NCBI GenBank assembly: GCA_002350615.1
Contig: DEFD01000003.1
Coordinates: forward strand, 18,615 to 32,329
Length of the DNA: 13,715 bases
Source: Bacteroidales bacterium UBA2861
GTDB lineage: Bacteria > Bacteroidota > Bacteroidia > Bacteroidales > UBA932
Direction: 5' to 3'
Below are positions 1-6,144 of this stretch, in pieces (position 1 is the first letter of the stretch; every line of letters begins with the position of its first letter). Under the pieces are notes generated by a model. That model ran no database searches. It was not told the DNA's origin and saw nothing but the letters and a program-made list of their open reading frames with translations. A program made the translations under genes and the position numbers.

Positions 1-127
1 CGGCGGCGTCCTCAGCCCCGGCATCCAGCAGGACGGTGACCTGCGAGATGTCGGAAAAGCGCATCAGCGAGGTGGGAACCTTGCTTTCCAGCCAGCGCAA
101 GGCTGTATTTATCAGGAGATTAGCCAT
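1..127 (-). CDS. Hypothetical protein, N-terminal part only (runs off window)
   Basis: The first 42 codons of a minus-strand gene are visible, beginning MANLLINTALRWLESK and continuing to a hydrophobic beta-strand-like stretch (QVTVLLDAG) before the window edge. The ATG overlaps the stop of the adenosine kinase-like gene by 8 nt (ATGGCTAA), so the two are very probably one transcript with coupled translation. An amphipathic N-terminal helix followed by a strand resembles small Bacteroidetes hypothetical proteins of the DUF6913 kind, but too little is present to be sure. No signal peptide is seen, so it is probably cytoplasmic. Function unknown. Confidence 0.6.
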   Translation of the reverse strand, partial: MANLLINTALRWLESKVPTSLMRFSDISQVTVLLDAGAEDAA

Positions 128-1118
128 TAACCTTGTCTATCAGTTTCCGAATCTCCGCCTTGGCATCCCTCCAGCGGGGGACATCTATCTTGGTGCCCAC
201 CACTTCCACCACCTTCGCGGCGATGATGGACCCTATCTCTCCGCATTCCTTGAGCGGCATTCCCAGGGAGTGGGCATAGAGGAATCCTGCGGCATAGGTG
301 TCTCCGGCGCCTGTGGCATCCACGGGGGTTGCGGGCCATGCGGGAATATAATACTCTTCTTCGCCCTTCTTCAGCCAGCTGCCGTCCTTGCCGACCTTGA
401 CCACCGCAATCTCGCAGTGCCCGGCAAGTTCGCGCAGCGCTTCTTCTGCGCCCTCCAGCTTTGTGAATGCGCGCGCCTCGGTCTCATTGGCGAAAACTAT
501 GTCGACATACCTGTCGATCAGATTGTGCAGGAAGGCGTTGTTGCTCTCCACCACATTGTAGGACGCCATGTCGATGGAAATGATGCATCCGGCCTCCTTG
601 GCCATCTGTACGGCTTTTGCAATAAGGTCCTGGTTCTGAACCAGATACCCTTCGATGTGAAAGTAATCATAGCCTTCGAAGTATTCCGGTTTCAGGTCTT
701 CCGGGCCCATCTCGAGCGCAGCGCCCATGTAGTCGGCAAAGGTGCGCTCCGCATTCGCTCCGGTGATGAACACCATGCAGCGTCCGGAAGATTTGTCGCT
801 GTGCAGCATGGTGGTGCGCACGCCGAACTGCTCCATAGTGCTTTTGAAAAGCTGACCGAGTTCGTCGTCGCCTATCTTGCCTATATATCCGGACGGCATT
901 CCGAATATGGAAGTGCAGGTAATGGTATTGGCCGCGGATCCGCCGGGCACGTATTTTACGCCTATCTCCTTGAGCGCGTTCCAGATACGGTCTCCGGTTT
1001 CCATGTCGACATGCTGCATGCTGCCGAGGGGGAGATGGTATTCTTTGAGGAGACTGTCGTCCGGCAGGATAGCCAGAATATCGGTGAGAGCGTTGCCTAT
1101 GCCTAAAATCGACTTCAT
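120..1118 (-). CDS. PfkB-family carbohydrate kinase, adenosine kinase-like
   Basis: A 332-residue cytoplasmic sugar/nucleoside kinase of the ribokinase (PfkB) family. Visible motifs: the N-terminal GIGNALTDI (6-14), the substrate-site GGSAANT (59-65), a glycine-rich IGKIGDDELG (79-88), NETEA (211-215), and the family signature DATGAGDTYAAGF (267-279), whose GAGD supplies the anion hole and the catalytic base Asp273. In Bacteroidetes this type is usually annotated as adenosine kinase (adenosine + ATP to AMP + ADP). Substrate specificity inside PfkB cannot be proven from motifs, so another nucleoside or sugar remains possible. The length is normal for the family. The start is the only ATG near the promoter-like TATTTTTG at 1138-1145, leaving a leader of about 13-20 nt. 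The stop overlaps the next minus-strand gene by 8 nt. Confidence 0.88.
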   Translation of the reverse strand: MKSILGIGNALTDILAILPDDSLLKEYHLPLGSMQHVDMETGDRIWNALKEIGVKYVPGGSAANTITCTSIFGMPSGYIGKIGDDELGQLFKSTMEQFGVRTTMLHSDKSSGRCMVFITGANAERTFADYMGAALEMGPEDLKPEYFEGYDYFHIEGYLVQNQDLIAKAVQMAKEAGCIISIDMASYNVVESNNAFLHNLIDRYVDIVFANETEARAFTKLEGAEEALRELAGHCEIAVVKVGKDGSWLKKGEEEYYIPAWPATPVDATGAGDTYAAGFLYAHSLGMPLKECGEIGSIIAAKVVEVVGTKIDVPRWRDAKAEIRKLIDKVNG

Positions 1119-1137
1119 AATTATTCCTATTGACTAA

Positions 1138-1145
1138 CAAAAATA
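1138..1145 (-). promoter_or_regulatory. Bacteroidetes -7 promoter element for the kinase gene
   Basis: Read on the minus strand this is TATTTTTG, a full match to the Bacteroidetes -7 consensus TAnnTTTG, 19 nt upstream of the kinase ATG. No good -33 TTTG is seen at the expected spacing (only a weak CTTT about 17 nt upstream). Inferred by pattern only. Confidence 0.5.
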
Positions 1146-1169
1146 AGGAAAAATATCGGGATAAAGTAG

Positions 1170-1177
1170 TAACTTTG
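1170..1177 (+). promoter_or_regulatory. Bacteroidetes -7 promoter element for the flippase-like gene
   Basis: TAACTTTG (followed by C) matches TAnnTTTG exactly. It ends only 6 nt before the GTG chosen as start of the plus-strand membrane protein, so transcription probably begins at or a few bases before the start codon. The -33 region is not recognisable. Together with the minus-strand box at 1138-1145 it makes a divergent promoter pair within about 65 bp. Confidence 0.55.
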
Positions 1178-1183
1178 CATTCT

Positions 1184-2179
1184 GTGAAGAAAAACATCCT
1201 CAATATCCTCAAGTATCTCTTGTCTTTCGGGCTGGCGGCTCTTCTTGTCTACCTCGCTTTCAGGGGAATAGACTGGCAGGAATTCTTCATCGGCCTGAAG
1301 GCGACCCGATGGGGATGGATAGTACTCTTCTGCATCGCGGGATATCTGGCTCTGGTGTTCCGCGCACTGCGATGGACCCAACTCGTGCATCCTCTCGACA
1401 ACAGCATTCACTATGGCCGGGTATGGGACGCGAACAACATCGGCGGCATGGCGAGCATCGCTCTTCCCGGCTCCGGAGACCTTATCCGCACCGCTCTCCT
1501 CACGACGGCGAAACTCCCTTACGAGACGGTGTTCGGCACTGTTATCATGGAACGGGCCTGGGACATCCTTGCAATCGTGCTGATGTTCGTCATTTCGCTG
1601 GTTTTCGCCTGGGGCCGTTTCGGGGGATTCTTCGTCGACAATATATGGCACCCTCTGCAATCGCATGCGATCATCCTCTGGGGGCTGGGCGCAATACTGG
1701 CTCTGGCCGTAATCGCGATAGTGCTGGTGCGCAAACTGCGGGACCGCAGCAGGTTCTTCGGCAAGCTCAATGACATGCTGGAGGGTTTCCTGATAGGATT
1801 CAGGACTTTCGCCCTTATCAAGAACAAAATACTCTTTCTTGTCTATTCGGTTATGATCTGGGTGATGTACATGCTGATGAGTTACTTCGTGCTGAAATCC
1901 ATCCCCCAGCTTTCGGGAGCCCTGCTTGCCGACGGACTTTTCGTGGCATCGCTGGGCAACGTGGCTTCCCTCGTGCCGGTTCCGGGCGGGATAGGCGCAT
2001 ATCATTATCTGCTCAAGGTCTCGCTGATGGGCCTCTATGGCACTACCGAAGAAATAGGGCTCCTGTTCGCCACGCTCTGCCACGAATTGCATGCAGTGCT
2101 GGTGATTGTTCTCGGAGTCTGGTCTTACATAATGCGCATCGTCATTCTGAAGAATGGCAATGCATCCAAGAAAAATTAG
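1184..2179 (+). CDS. Lysylphosphatidylglycerol synthase TM-region / flippase-like membrane protein
   Basis: A 331-residue polytopic inner-membrane protein of the LPG_synthase_TM family (COG0392). Recognisable family landmarks are the segment NNIGGMASIALPGSGDLIR followed by GTVIMERAWD (typical 'N..LP..GE..R' and 'GT...ER..D'), and near the C-terminus LVPVPGGIGAYHYLL (typical 'P.PGGLG..E'). It has many hydrophobic helices and no soluble aminoacyl-transfer domain, so it is the stand-alone membrane module, proposed in relatives to move or modify lipids or glycolipids; the substrate is unknown. I chose the GTG at 1184 because it gives the family-typical start VKKNILNILKYLLSFG and lies just after a promoter box. 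An in-frame TTG at 1130 would place the promoter inside the gene. A tRNA gene follows closely on the same strand. Confidence 0.82.
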   Translation: MKKNILNILKYLLSFGLAALLVYLAFRGIDWQEFFIGLKATRWGWIVLFCIAGYLALVFRALRWTQLVHPLDNSIHYGRVWDANNIGGMASIALPGSGDLIRTALLTTAKLPYETVFGTVIMERAWDILAIVLMFVISLVFAWGRFGGFFVDNIWHPLQSHAIILWGLGAILALAVIAIVLVRKLRDRSRFFGKLNDMLEGFLIGFRTFALIKNKILFLVYSVMIWVMYMLMSYFVLKSIPQLSGALLADGLFVASLGNVASLVPVPGGIGAYHYLLKVSLMGLYGTTEEIGLLFATLCHELHAVLVIVLGVWSYIMRIVILKNGNASKKN

Positions 2180-2187
2180 TATATTTG
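2180..2187 (+). promoter_or_regulatory. Bacteroidetes -7 promoter element ahead of tRNA-Arg
   Basis: TATATTTG matches TAnnTTTG exactly, immediately after the stop codon of the flippase-like gene and 32 nt before the mature tRNA 5' end. It probably drives the tRNA and, for lack of any other box, the ABC importer behind it. No clear -33 element is seen; the upstream sequence is coding. Confidence 0.5.
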
Positions 2188-2198
2188 CAAACTTTTGC

Positions 2199-2213
2199 GG
2201 CCGGAATCCGGCC
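2199..2213 (+). repeat. GC-rich inverted repeat in the tRNA 5' leader
   Basis: GGCCGG, a 3-nt spacer AAT, then CCGGCC: a perfect 6-bp hairpin (7-bp arms around one base if read as DNA palindrome). It is not followed by a T-run, so it is not an intrinsic terminator. It lies between the presumed transcription start and the mature tRNA, where RNase P must cut. Confidence 0.6.
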
Positions 2214-2219
2214 GGGACT

Positions 2220-2293
2220 GGTCCCGTAGCTCAGTTGGATAGAGCAACAGCCTTCTAAGCTGTGGGTCGCGCGTTCGAGTCGCGCCGGAATCA
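2220..2293 (+). tRNA. tRNA-Arg (anticodon UCU)
   Basis: A full cloverleaf can be drawn: acceptor 2220-2226 with 2286-2292, D stem GCTC/GAGC (2229-2232/2242-2245), anticodon stem ACAGC/GCTGT (2247-2251/2259-2263), loop CTTCTAA with anticodon TCT at 2254-2256, a 5-nt variable loop, and T stem GCGCG/CGCGC with loop TTCGAGT. The discriminator is A2293 and CCA is not encoded. The anticodon reads AGA (and AGG by wobble). The acceptor stem is imperfect: G2-U71 is a wobble and C4 (2223) faces A69 (2289). The rest is canonical, so it is likely functional. The ABC importer follows 40 nt downstream on the same strand. Confidence 0.93.
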
Positions 2294-2309
2294 CTTTTTA
2301 CATCACACA

Positions 2310-2321
2310 TTCACCGGTGAA
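2310..2321 (+). promoter_or_regulatory. Perfect 12-bp palindrome, candidate operator
   Basis: TTCACCGGTGAA is a perfect palindrome lying between the tRNA 3' end and the importer start codon, 12 nt before the ATG. As DNA it could bind a dimeric regulator; as RNA it could form a 4-bp hairpin with a CCGG loop just ahead of the ribosome site. No promoter box lies beside it. Function inferred only from symmetry and position. Confidence 0.35.
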
Positions 2322-2324
2322 AGC

Positions 2325-2330
2325 AGGAGA
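2325..2330 (+). promoter_or_regulatory. Shine-Dalgarno-like site of the importer gene
   Basis: AGGAGA sits 3 nt before the ATG at 2334. It is a clear purine-rich site, unusual for this window, where most starts have none. It supports 2334 as the start rather than an upstream in-frame ATG at 2262 that lies inside the tRNA. Confidence 0.55.
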
Positions 2331-2333
2331 CGA

Positions 2334-3791
2334 ATGAAAATTACTAACACTCTGGCAGTTGTCCTCGTCGCCATCTTGACGCTCGGACTTGGTTCCTGCT
2401 CCTCCGGAAAGGGCCGGACCATTGAAATCAATTCCGAACAGGATCTTATCGGCAAAACCCTTAGCTGCCGCTCCGGAAATTACTACGAAAGGAAGTTCTC
2501 GCAGATGGAAGGCGTGAACATTTTCGGCTGCAACACCGATTCTGACGCGATAGAGGCGGTGAAGCAGGGCTTCGCCGACGTGGCGGTGATCGACGAGGTG
2601 CTCCTTACGGAAAGCCGTCTCCGCCAGCTTGGGCTGAAAAAGGCCTGGCGCGGCGAGGAGGCGTTCGACGTCTGCTTCGTACTCCGCAAGGGAGATGACG
2701 CCACACGCAACTCCATCAACGCTTTCCTGAGCGCCATGAAAGAAGACGGGACACTCGACGCCATAATAAGCCACTGGATGAACGGCACTCCCGCCCCGGA
2801 ATACCCTGCAGCGGCGGAGACGCGGAATCCCGAGCCGCTGAAAGTGGTTGTCTCCCTGAACATGGAGCCGGTCTGCTTCCTTGGCGAAGGAGGACAATGG
2901 AAAGGGGTTGATCCCGATATCGCACAGCGCTTTGCATACTCGCTCGGACGTCCCTGCGAAATAAAATTGATGAACATGTCTTCGGCCATGATAGCCCTGC
3001 AGACAGGAAAGGCGGACATAATGTGCGGCTGCGTTTTCGCCACAGACGAACGAAGGAAAAACGTGGACTTCGCAATTCCGCACTTCCAGTGCCGTCCCGG
3101 ATATTTCGTGCGTGACACCCAGCCCCGTTCCAGGGTTTCGATGGCTGAGCGCTTCAGGATGAACCTCGTCACCGAAGAACGCTGGAAACTCATAGCGCAC
3201 GGCCTGCTGGAAACCCTCAAGATCACCATCCTCGCAATTTTGCTGGGGACGGTGCTGGGAGCCGGGATATGCGCCCTCCGGCGCGGCCGCAGGAAATGGA
3301 TGCGTTCGTTCGCAAGTATCTACGGGGCATTTTTCCAGGGCATTCCGGTGCTGGTATTCCTGCTCATCATGTTTTATATCATTTTCGCGAATACGGGAAT
3401 CAACGCTTCATATGTAGCGGTACTCACCTTCGCCCTGTATTTCGCATCGTCGTCGGGAACCATATTCGACACCTCCATTTCTTCGGTGCCCCGCGGGCAG
3501 ATGGAAGCGGGCCTCAGCCTCGGCTTCACTCCCCTGCGGACTTTCAACGGAATCATCTTCCCGCAGGCCTTGAAAAAAGGTCTTCCGCTATACACCTCGG
3601 AATGCGTCGCCATCCTAAAGAACAGCTCCATAGTAGGTTACATCGCTATTCAGGATCTCACCCAGGCAAGCGACCTAATCCGAAGCCGTACCTATGACGC
3701 ACTCATTCCGCTCCTGCTCGTGACAATATTATATTTCGCTCTTGCCTGGATAATCAGGCTTACGTTGAACCTCCTCCTTAAGAAGAAGTAA
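2334..3791 (+). CDS. Amino-acid ABC importer: lipoprotein substrate-binding protein fused to HisM/GlnP-type permease
   Basis: A 485-residue fusion. The N-terminus is a lipoprotein signal peptide (hydrophobic 8-20, lipobox LGSC, Cys22 lipidated). Residues 32-149 match the second half of a bacterial type 3 binding protein (SBP_bac_3): DLIGKTLSCRSGNYYE, the ligand-contacting Asp87 in DVAVID, and the C-terminal helix ending DGTLDAIISHWM. After a proline-rich linker (150-168), residues 169-262 match the first half: LKVVVSLNMEPVCF, the GKADIMCG strand, and TDERRKNVDF, whose Arg240 fits the amino-acid carboxylate ligand. The binding protein therefore looks circularly permuted. Residues 285-485 form a permease domain with membrane helices and the EAA loop EAGLSLGFTPLRTFNGIIFP (391-410), which docks the ATPase. 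The likely substrate is a polar amino acid. The ATPase gene starts 2 nt after the stop. No second permease is present, so a homodimer is inferred. Confidence 0.88.
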   Translation: MKITNTLAVVLVAILTLGLGSCSSGKGRTIEINSEQDLIGKTLSCRSGNYYERKFSQMEGVNIFGCNTDSDAIEAVKQGFADVAVIDEVLLTESRLRQLGLKKAWRGEEAFDVCFVLRKGDDATRNSINAFLSAMKEDGTLDAIISHWMNGTPAPEYPAAAETRNPEPLKVVVSLNMEPVCFLGEGGQWKGVDPDIAQRFAYSLGRPCEIKLMNMSSAMIALQTGKADIMCGCVFATDERRKNVDFAIPHFQCRPGYFVRDTQPRSRVSMAERFRMNLVTEERWKLIAHGLLETLKITILAILLGTVLGAGICALRRGRRKWMRSFASIYGAFFQGIPVLVFLLIMFYIIFANTGINASYVAVLTFALYFASSSGTIFDTSISSVPRGQMEAGLSLGFTPLRTFNGIIFPQALKKGLPLYTSECVAILKNSSIVGYIAIQDLTQASDLIRSRTYDALIPLLLVTILYFALAWIIRLTLNLLLKKK

Positions 3792-3793
3792 TT

Positions 3794-4867
3794 ATGTTGA
3801 TAAGCATAAGACACCTGAGCAAGACTTTCCGCAATCCGGACGGGAGCACCCTCACCGTTCTCAAAGACGTGAACTGCGATATCAATCCGGGCGAGGTCAT
3901 AAGCATCATCGGTCCTTCCGGCACAGGCAAAAGCACCCTGCTGAGAGCAATCAACATGCTCGAGCCGCCGACCGGAGGTGAAATCCTGTTCGAGGGCAAG
4001 AACATCATGGCGAAAGGATACCGGCTCGACGCCCTGCGCATGAAGATGGGGATGGTGTTCCAGAGTTTCAATCTTTTCGAGCACATGACGGTGCTGCAGA
4101 ACGTGACCTATGCTCCGGTACGGCTTCTCGGGCTCAGCGAGCAGGCGGCAGAAGAAGAGGCCTTCGCCCTTTTGAAGAAAGTCGGTATGGCCCAGAAAGC
4201 GAACGACATGCCGTCCTCCCTCTCCGGCGGGCAGAAGCAGCGCGTAGCCATCGCACGCGCCCTTGCCATGCACCCGGAGGTGATCCTTTTCGACGAGCCC
4301 ACATCCGCCCTGGACCCCACCATGGTTGGAGAGGTGCTGAGCGTAATCCGCCAGCTGGCGAAAGAGGGGCTCACCATGCTCATCGTGACCCATGAGATGC
4401 GCTTCGCCCGTGACGTGAGCACCCGCATTTTCTTCATGAACGAGGGGATAATCTACGAAGACGGGACTCCGGAACAGATTTTCGAGCATCCGGTCAGAAG
4501 CGCTACCAAGGCTTTTGTGAACCGCATCCAGATGATTAAGTTCGAGGTTGGCGGGGACGATTTCGACTTTCTTACCATGCGCACCGAGTTCACCCGTTTC
4601 TGCATAAAGTACAATATCGCCGGAAAGGCTCAAACCGCCTGCGACCTTGCGCATGACATGCTCTCCAATCAGATGGCCGCGTTCAGACCGCTCACCCTGC
4701 GGCTCACTCACACGGAACTGACGGGAGTGACAGCGCTTGACTTTATGGTGGAGGGGCTCAATGAGTCCCCGGTCGCCGGAGCCGATCTTGACGACATCCG
4801 CGCAAGGGTTCAGGACATCGTCGAAGAGCCCACCGTCCGCGGTTTCCGCGTGAAACTGATAATCTGA
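3794..4867 (+). CDS. Amino-acid ABC transporter ATPase with C-terminal extension
   Basis: A 357-residue ABC ATPase of the polar amino acid uptake (GlnQ/HisP) type, peripheral on the inner membrane, powering the fused binding protein-permease encoded just upstream (2-nt gap, same operon). Motifs: Walker A GPSGTGKST (40-48), Q-loop VFQSFNLF (88-95, Gln90), ABC signature LSGGQKQRV (143-151), Walker B VILFDEPTSALD (163-174) and the switch His200 in IVTHEM. GlnQ-type ATPases normally end near residue 245; this one continues about 110 residues (249-357) with an alternating helix/strand pattern and no motif I can assign firmly. A degenerate sensor- or GHKL-like fold is a speculation based on the segment around 266-290 (EFTRFCIKYN...AHDML). 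The end is 4 nt from the convergent recO stop and no terminator is obvious between them. Confidence 0.92.
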   Translation: MLISIRHLSKTFRNPDGSTLTVLKDVNCDINPGEVISIIGPSGTGKSTLLRAINMLEPPTGGEILFEGKNIMAKGYRLDALRMKMGMVFQSFNLFEHMTVLQNVTYAPVRLLGLSEQAAEEEAFALLKKVGMAQKANDMPSSLSGGQKQRVAIARALAMHPEVILFDEPTSALDPTMVGEVLSVIRQLAKEGLTMLIVTHEMRFARDVSTRIFFMNEGIIYEDGTPEQIFEHPVRSATKAFVNRIQMIKFEVGGDDFDFLTMRTEFTRFCIKYNIAGKAQTACDLAHDMLSNQMAAFRPLTLRLTHTELTGVTALDFMVEGLNESPVAGADLDDIRARVQDIVEEPTVRGFRVKLII

Positions 4868-4871
4868 GGAA

Positions 4872-5516
4872 TCAGCGATAAAGTTCGGAAAGGACCCGCA
4901 ACGACTTGATATTCAGCGGGTATTCAAGATGATAGGAGAGATAGCGCAGTAAAGAATCCGCTATCTCGCTTCTTTCCCGTCCGTTCAGCGGCACAAGCAT
5001 GAATTCTTCTACCGGCGCCTGCAGCAGAAGCGGTATCTTCGACGCGTTTTCTTCCGCGAAAGGCAGTATATCCTCCACCGACGGCGAAAAACCAAGCGCG
5101 GAAGCAAGTTCGAGAAGGAAGAGCAGATGGAAATTCGCAAAGTTCCCCGGCATGGAATCCAAAGTCAGGATGCGCGATACGCACCAATCGTAGAGCCCTT
5201 CCTCATAGGCACCTTCCTTTATGCTCCGAAAGAGCAGCTCGCCCAGGAAAAGGGTGACGCTGTTTTTATGGATATTCCCCCTTATTCCGCCGAGAGGATA
5301 TGCCGGAGCCACTCCCCTGATCCGCCAGAGCTCCGATTTACGGTTTTCCAGAACCTCCGCATCAAGGATGTTCATGGGCTGGAAAAGTGCGGCTCCCCTG
5401 CCTGCCGAAGCGATGAAACTCCTGCGGCCGAGGTCCCGGCTGAGGGCATGCACCACGATGGACTTGTCCCCCAGTTTGGTTGTATTCAGAACTACAAATT
5501 GTGTTGCCTGAGCCAT
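4872..5516 (-). CDS. recO: DNA repair/recombination mediator RecO
   Basis: A 214-residue protein matching the Bacteroidetes form of RecO, which helps load RecA on SSB-coated DNA in the RecFOR pathway and anneals single strands. The N-terminal about 75 residues form the OB fold: VVLNTTKLGDKSIVVHALSRDLGR (positions 8-31) has the usual 'GIVL...Y.D.S.IV..YT...G' pattern. An alpha-helical C-terminal domain follows, ending with YLSYHLEYPLNIKSLRVL (194-211), typical of the family end. The zinc-binding CxxC cluster of some RecOs is absent, as is common in this phylum. It is slightly shorter than the usual 230-250 residues. The start overlaps the end of the rdgB gene by 25 nt, and it is the last gene of the U32-S41-rdgB-recO cluster. 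Confidence 0.85.
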   Translation of the reverse strand: MAQATQFVVLNTTKLGDKSIVVHALSRDLGRRSFIASAGRGAALFQPMNILDAEVLENRKSELWRIRGVAPAYPLGGIRGNIHKNSVTLFLGELLFRSIKEGAYEEGLYDWCVSRILTLDSMPGNFANFHLLFLLELASALGFSPSVEDILPFAEENASKIPLLLQAPVEEFMLVPLNGRERSEIADSLLRYLSYHLEYPLNIKSLRVLSELYR

Positions 5517-6127
5517 GCCGCCATTTTTCCAAGGGCTTCGCCCCGATGTGAAATTGAATTTTTGTCCTCGTCAGGAAGCTGGGCCAGGGTGCGCCCGGGG
5601 AACGCATCAGCGACGAATACGGGGTCGTAACCGAAGCCGCCGTTGCCGACCGGTTCAAGGGCGATGTGTCCTTCGCAGGTGCCTCGGAAGCAGTGTACGC
5701 CGTCCGGCAGGATGAGGGTGACCGCGCAGACGAAGCGTGCCCGCCGCTGTTCAAGAGTCATCGCGCCCGTGCGCTGCAGCTCCGAAAGAAGTTTGGCGAT
5801 ATTCGCTGAGTTTCTATCGGTGCCGCCGGTAGCGGAATACCGCGCAGTGTAGATTCCGGGGGCACCGCCCAGCGCATCCACCTCCAACCCGCTGTCGTCG
5901 GCAAACACGGCAAAACCATTGTCTGAGGCGGATCCGTTTCCAAGCAGATTCCAGAGATGCTCCGCCTTGATGCGGGAATTCTCCTCGAAACTGCTTCCGT
6001 TTTCTTCTACCTCGAGCGCCTCAGGGCCAAGGCCCGCCTGCAAGGGCGACAGGACATCGAACGACGCCAGTATCTCCCCGGCCTCGTGCAACTTCCCGGC
6101 ATTTCCGCTTGCAAAGATCAGCTTCAT
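5492..6127 (-). CDS. rdgB: Non-canonical purine NTP pyrophosphatase (RdgB/HAM1 family)
   Basis: A 211-residue cytoplasmic house-cleaning enzyme that hydrolyses dITP, ITP and XTP to the monophosphate and pyrophosphate, keeping deaminated purines out of DNA and RNA. Motifs in order: N-terminal FASGNAGKLHE (5-15, nucleotide-binding Asn/Lys), FEENSRIKA (47-55, metal-binding Glu), FADDSGLEVDALGGAPGIY (75-93, catalytic Asp78), ARYSAT (95-100), GGFGYDPVF (163-171) and SHRGEAL (193-199). All expected active-site elements are present; length is normal. It starts 17 nt after the S41 peptidase stop. Its 3' end overlaps recO by 25 nt. Its place next to recO is consistent with a nucleotide-damage/repair theme, but this is only context. 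Confidence 0.95.
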   Translation of the reverse strand: MKLIFASGNAGKLHEAGEILASFDVLSPLQAGLGPEALEVEENGSSFEENSRIKAEHLWNLLGNGSASDNGFAVFADDSGLEVDALGGAPGIYTARYSATGGTDRNSANIAKLLSELQRTGAMTLEQRRARFVCAVTLILPDGVHCFRGTCEGHIALEPVGNGGFGYDPVFVADAFPGRTLAQLPDEDKNSISHRGEALGKMAAWLRQHNL

Positions 6128-6144
6128 GGCTCTCGGAGGAAAAT

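Noticed and set aside
36..1106. Plus-strand open frame of 356 codons antisense to the adenosine kinase-like gene
   Set aside because: Shadow of a gene with clear PfkB motifs; composition rich in His, Gly and Val typical of antisense translation.
2262..2333. Upstream extension of the importer gene to an ATG at 2262
   Set aside because: That ATG lies inside the tRNA; the ATG at 2334 gives a proper lipoprotein signal and has a Shine-Dalgarno-like site.
4864..4875. Small inverted repeat CTGA-GGAA-TCAG between the convergent ATPase and recO genes as a terminator
   Set aside because: Only a 4-bp stem and no T-run on either strand; too weak to call.
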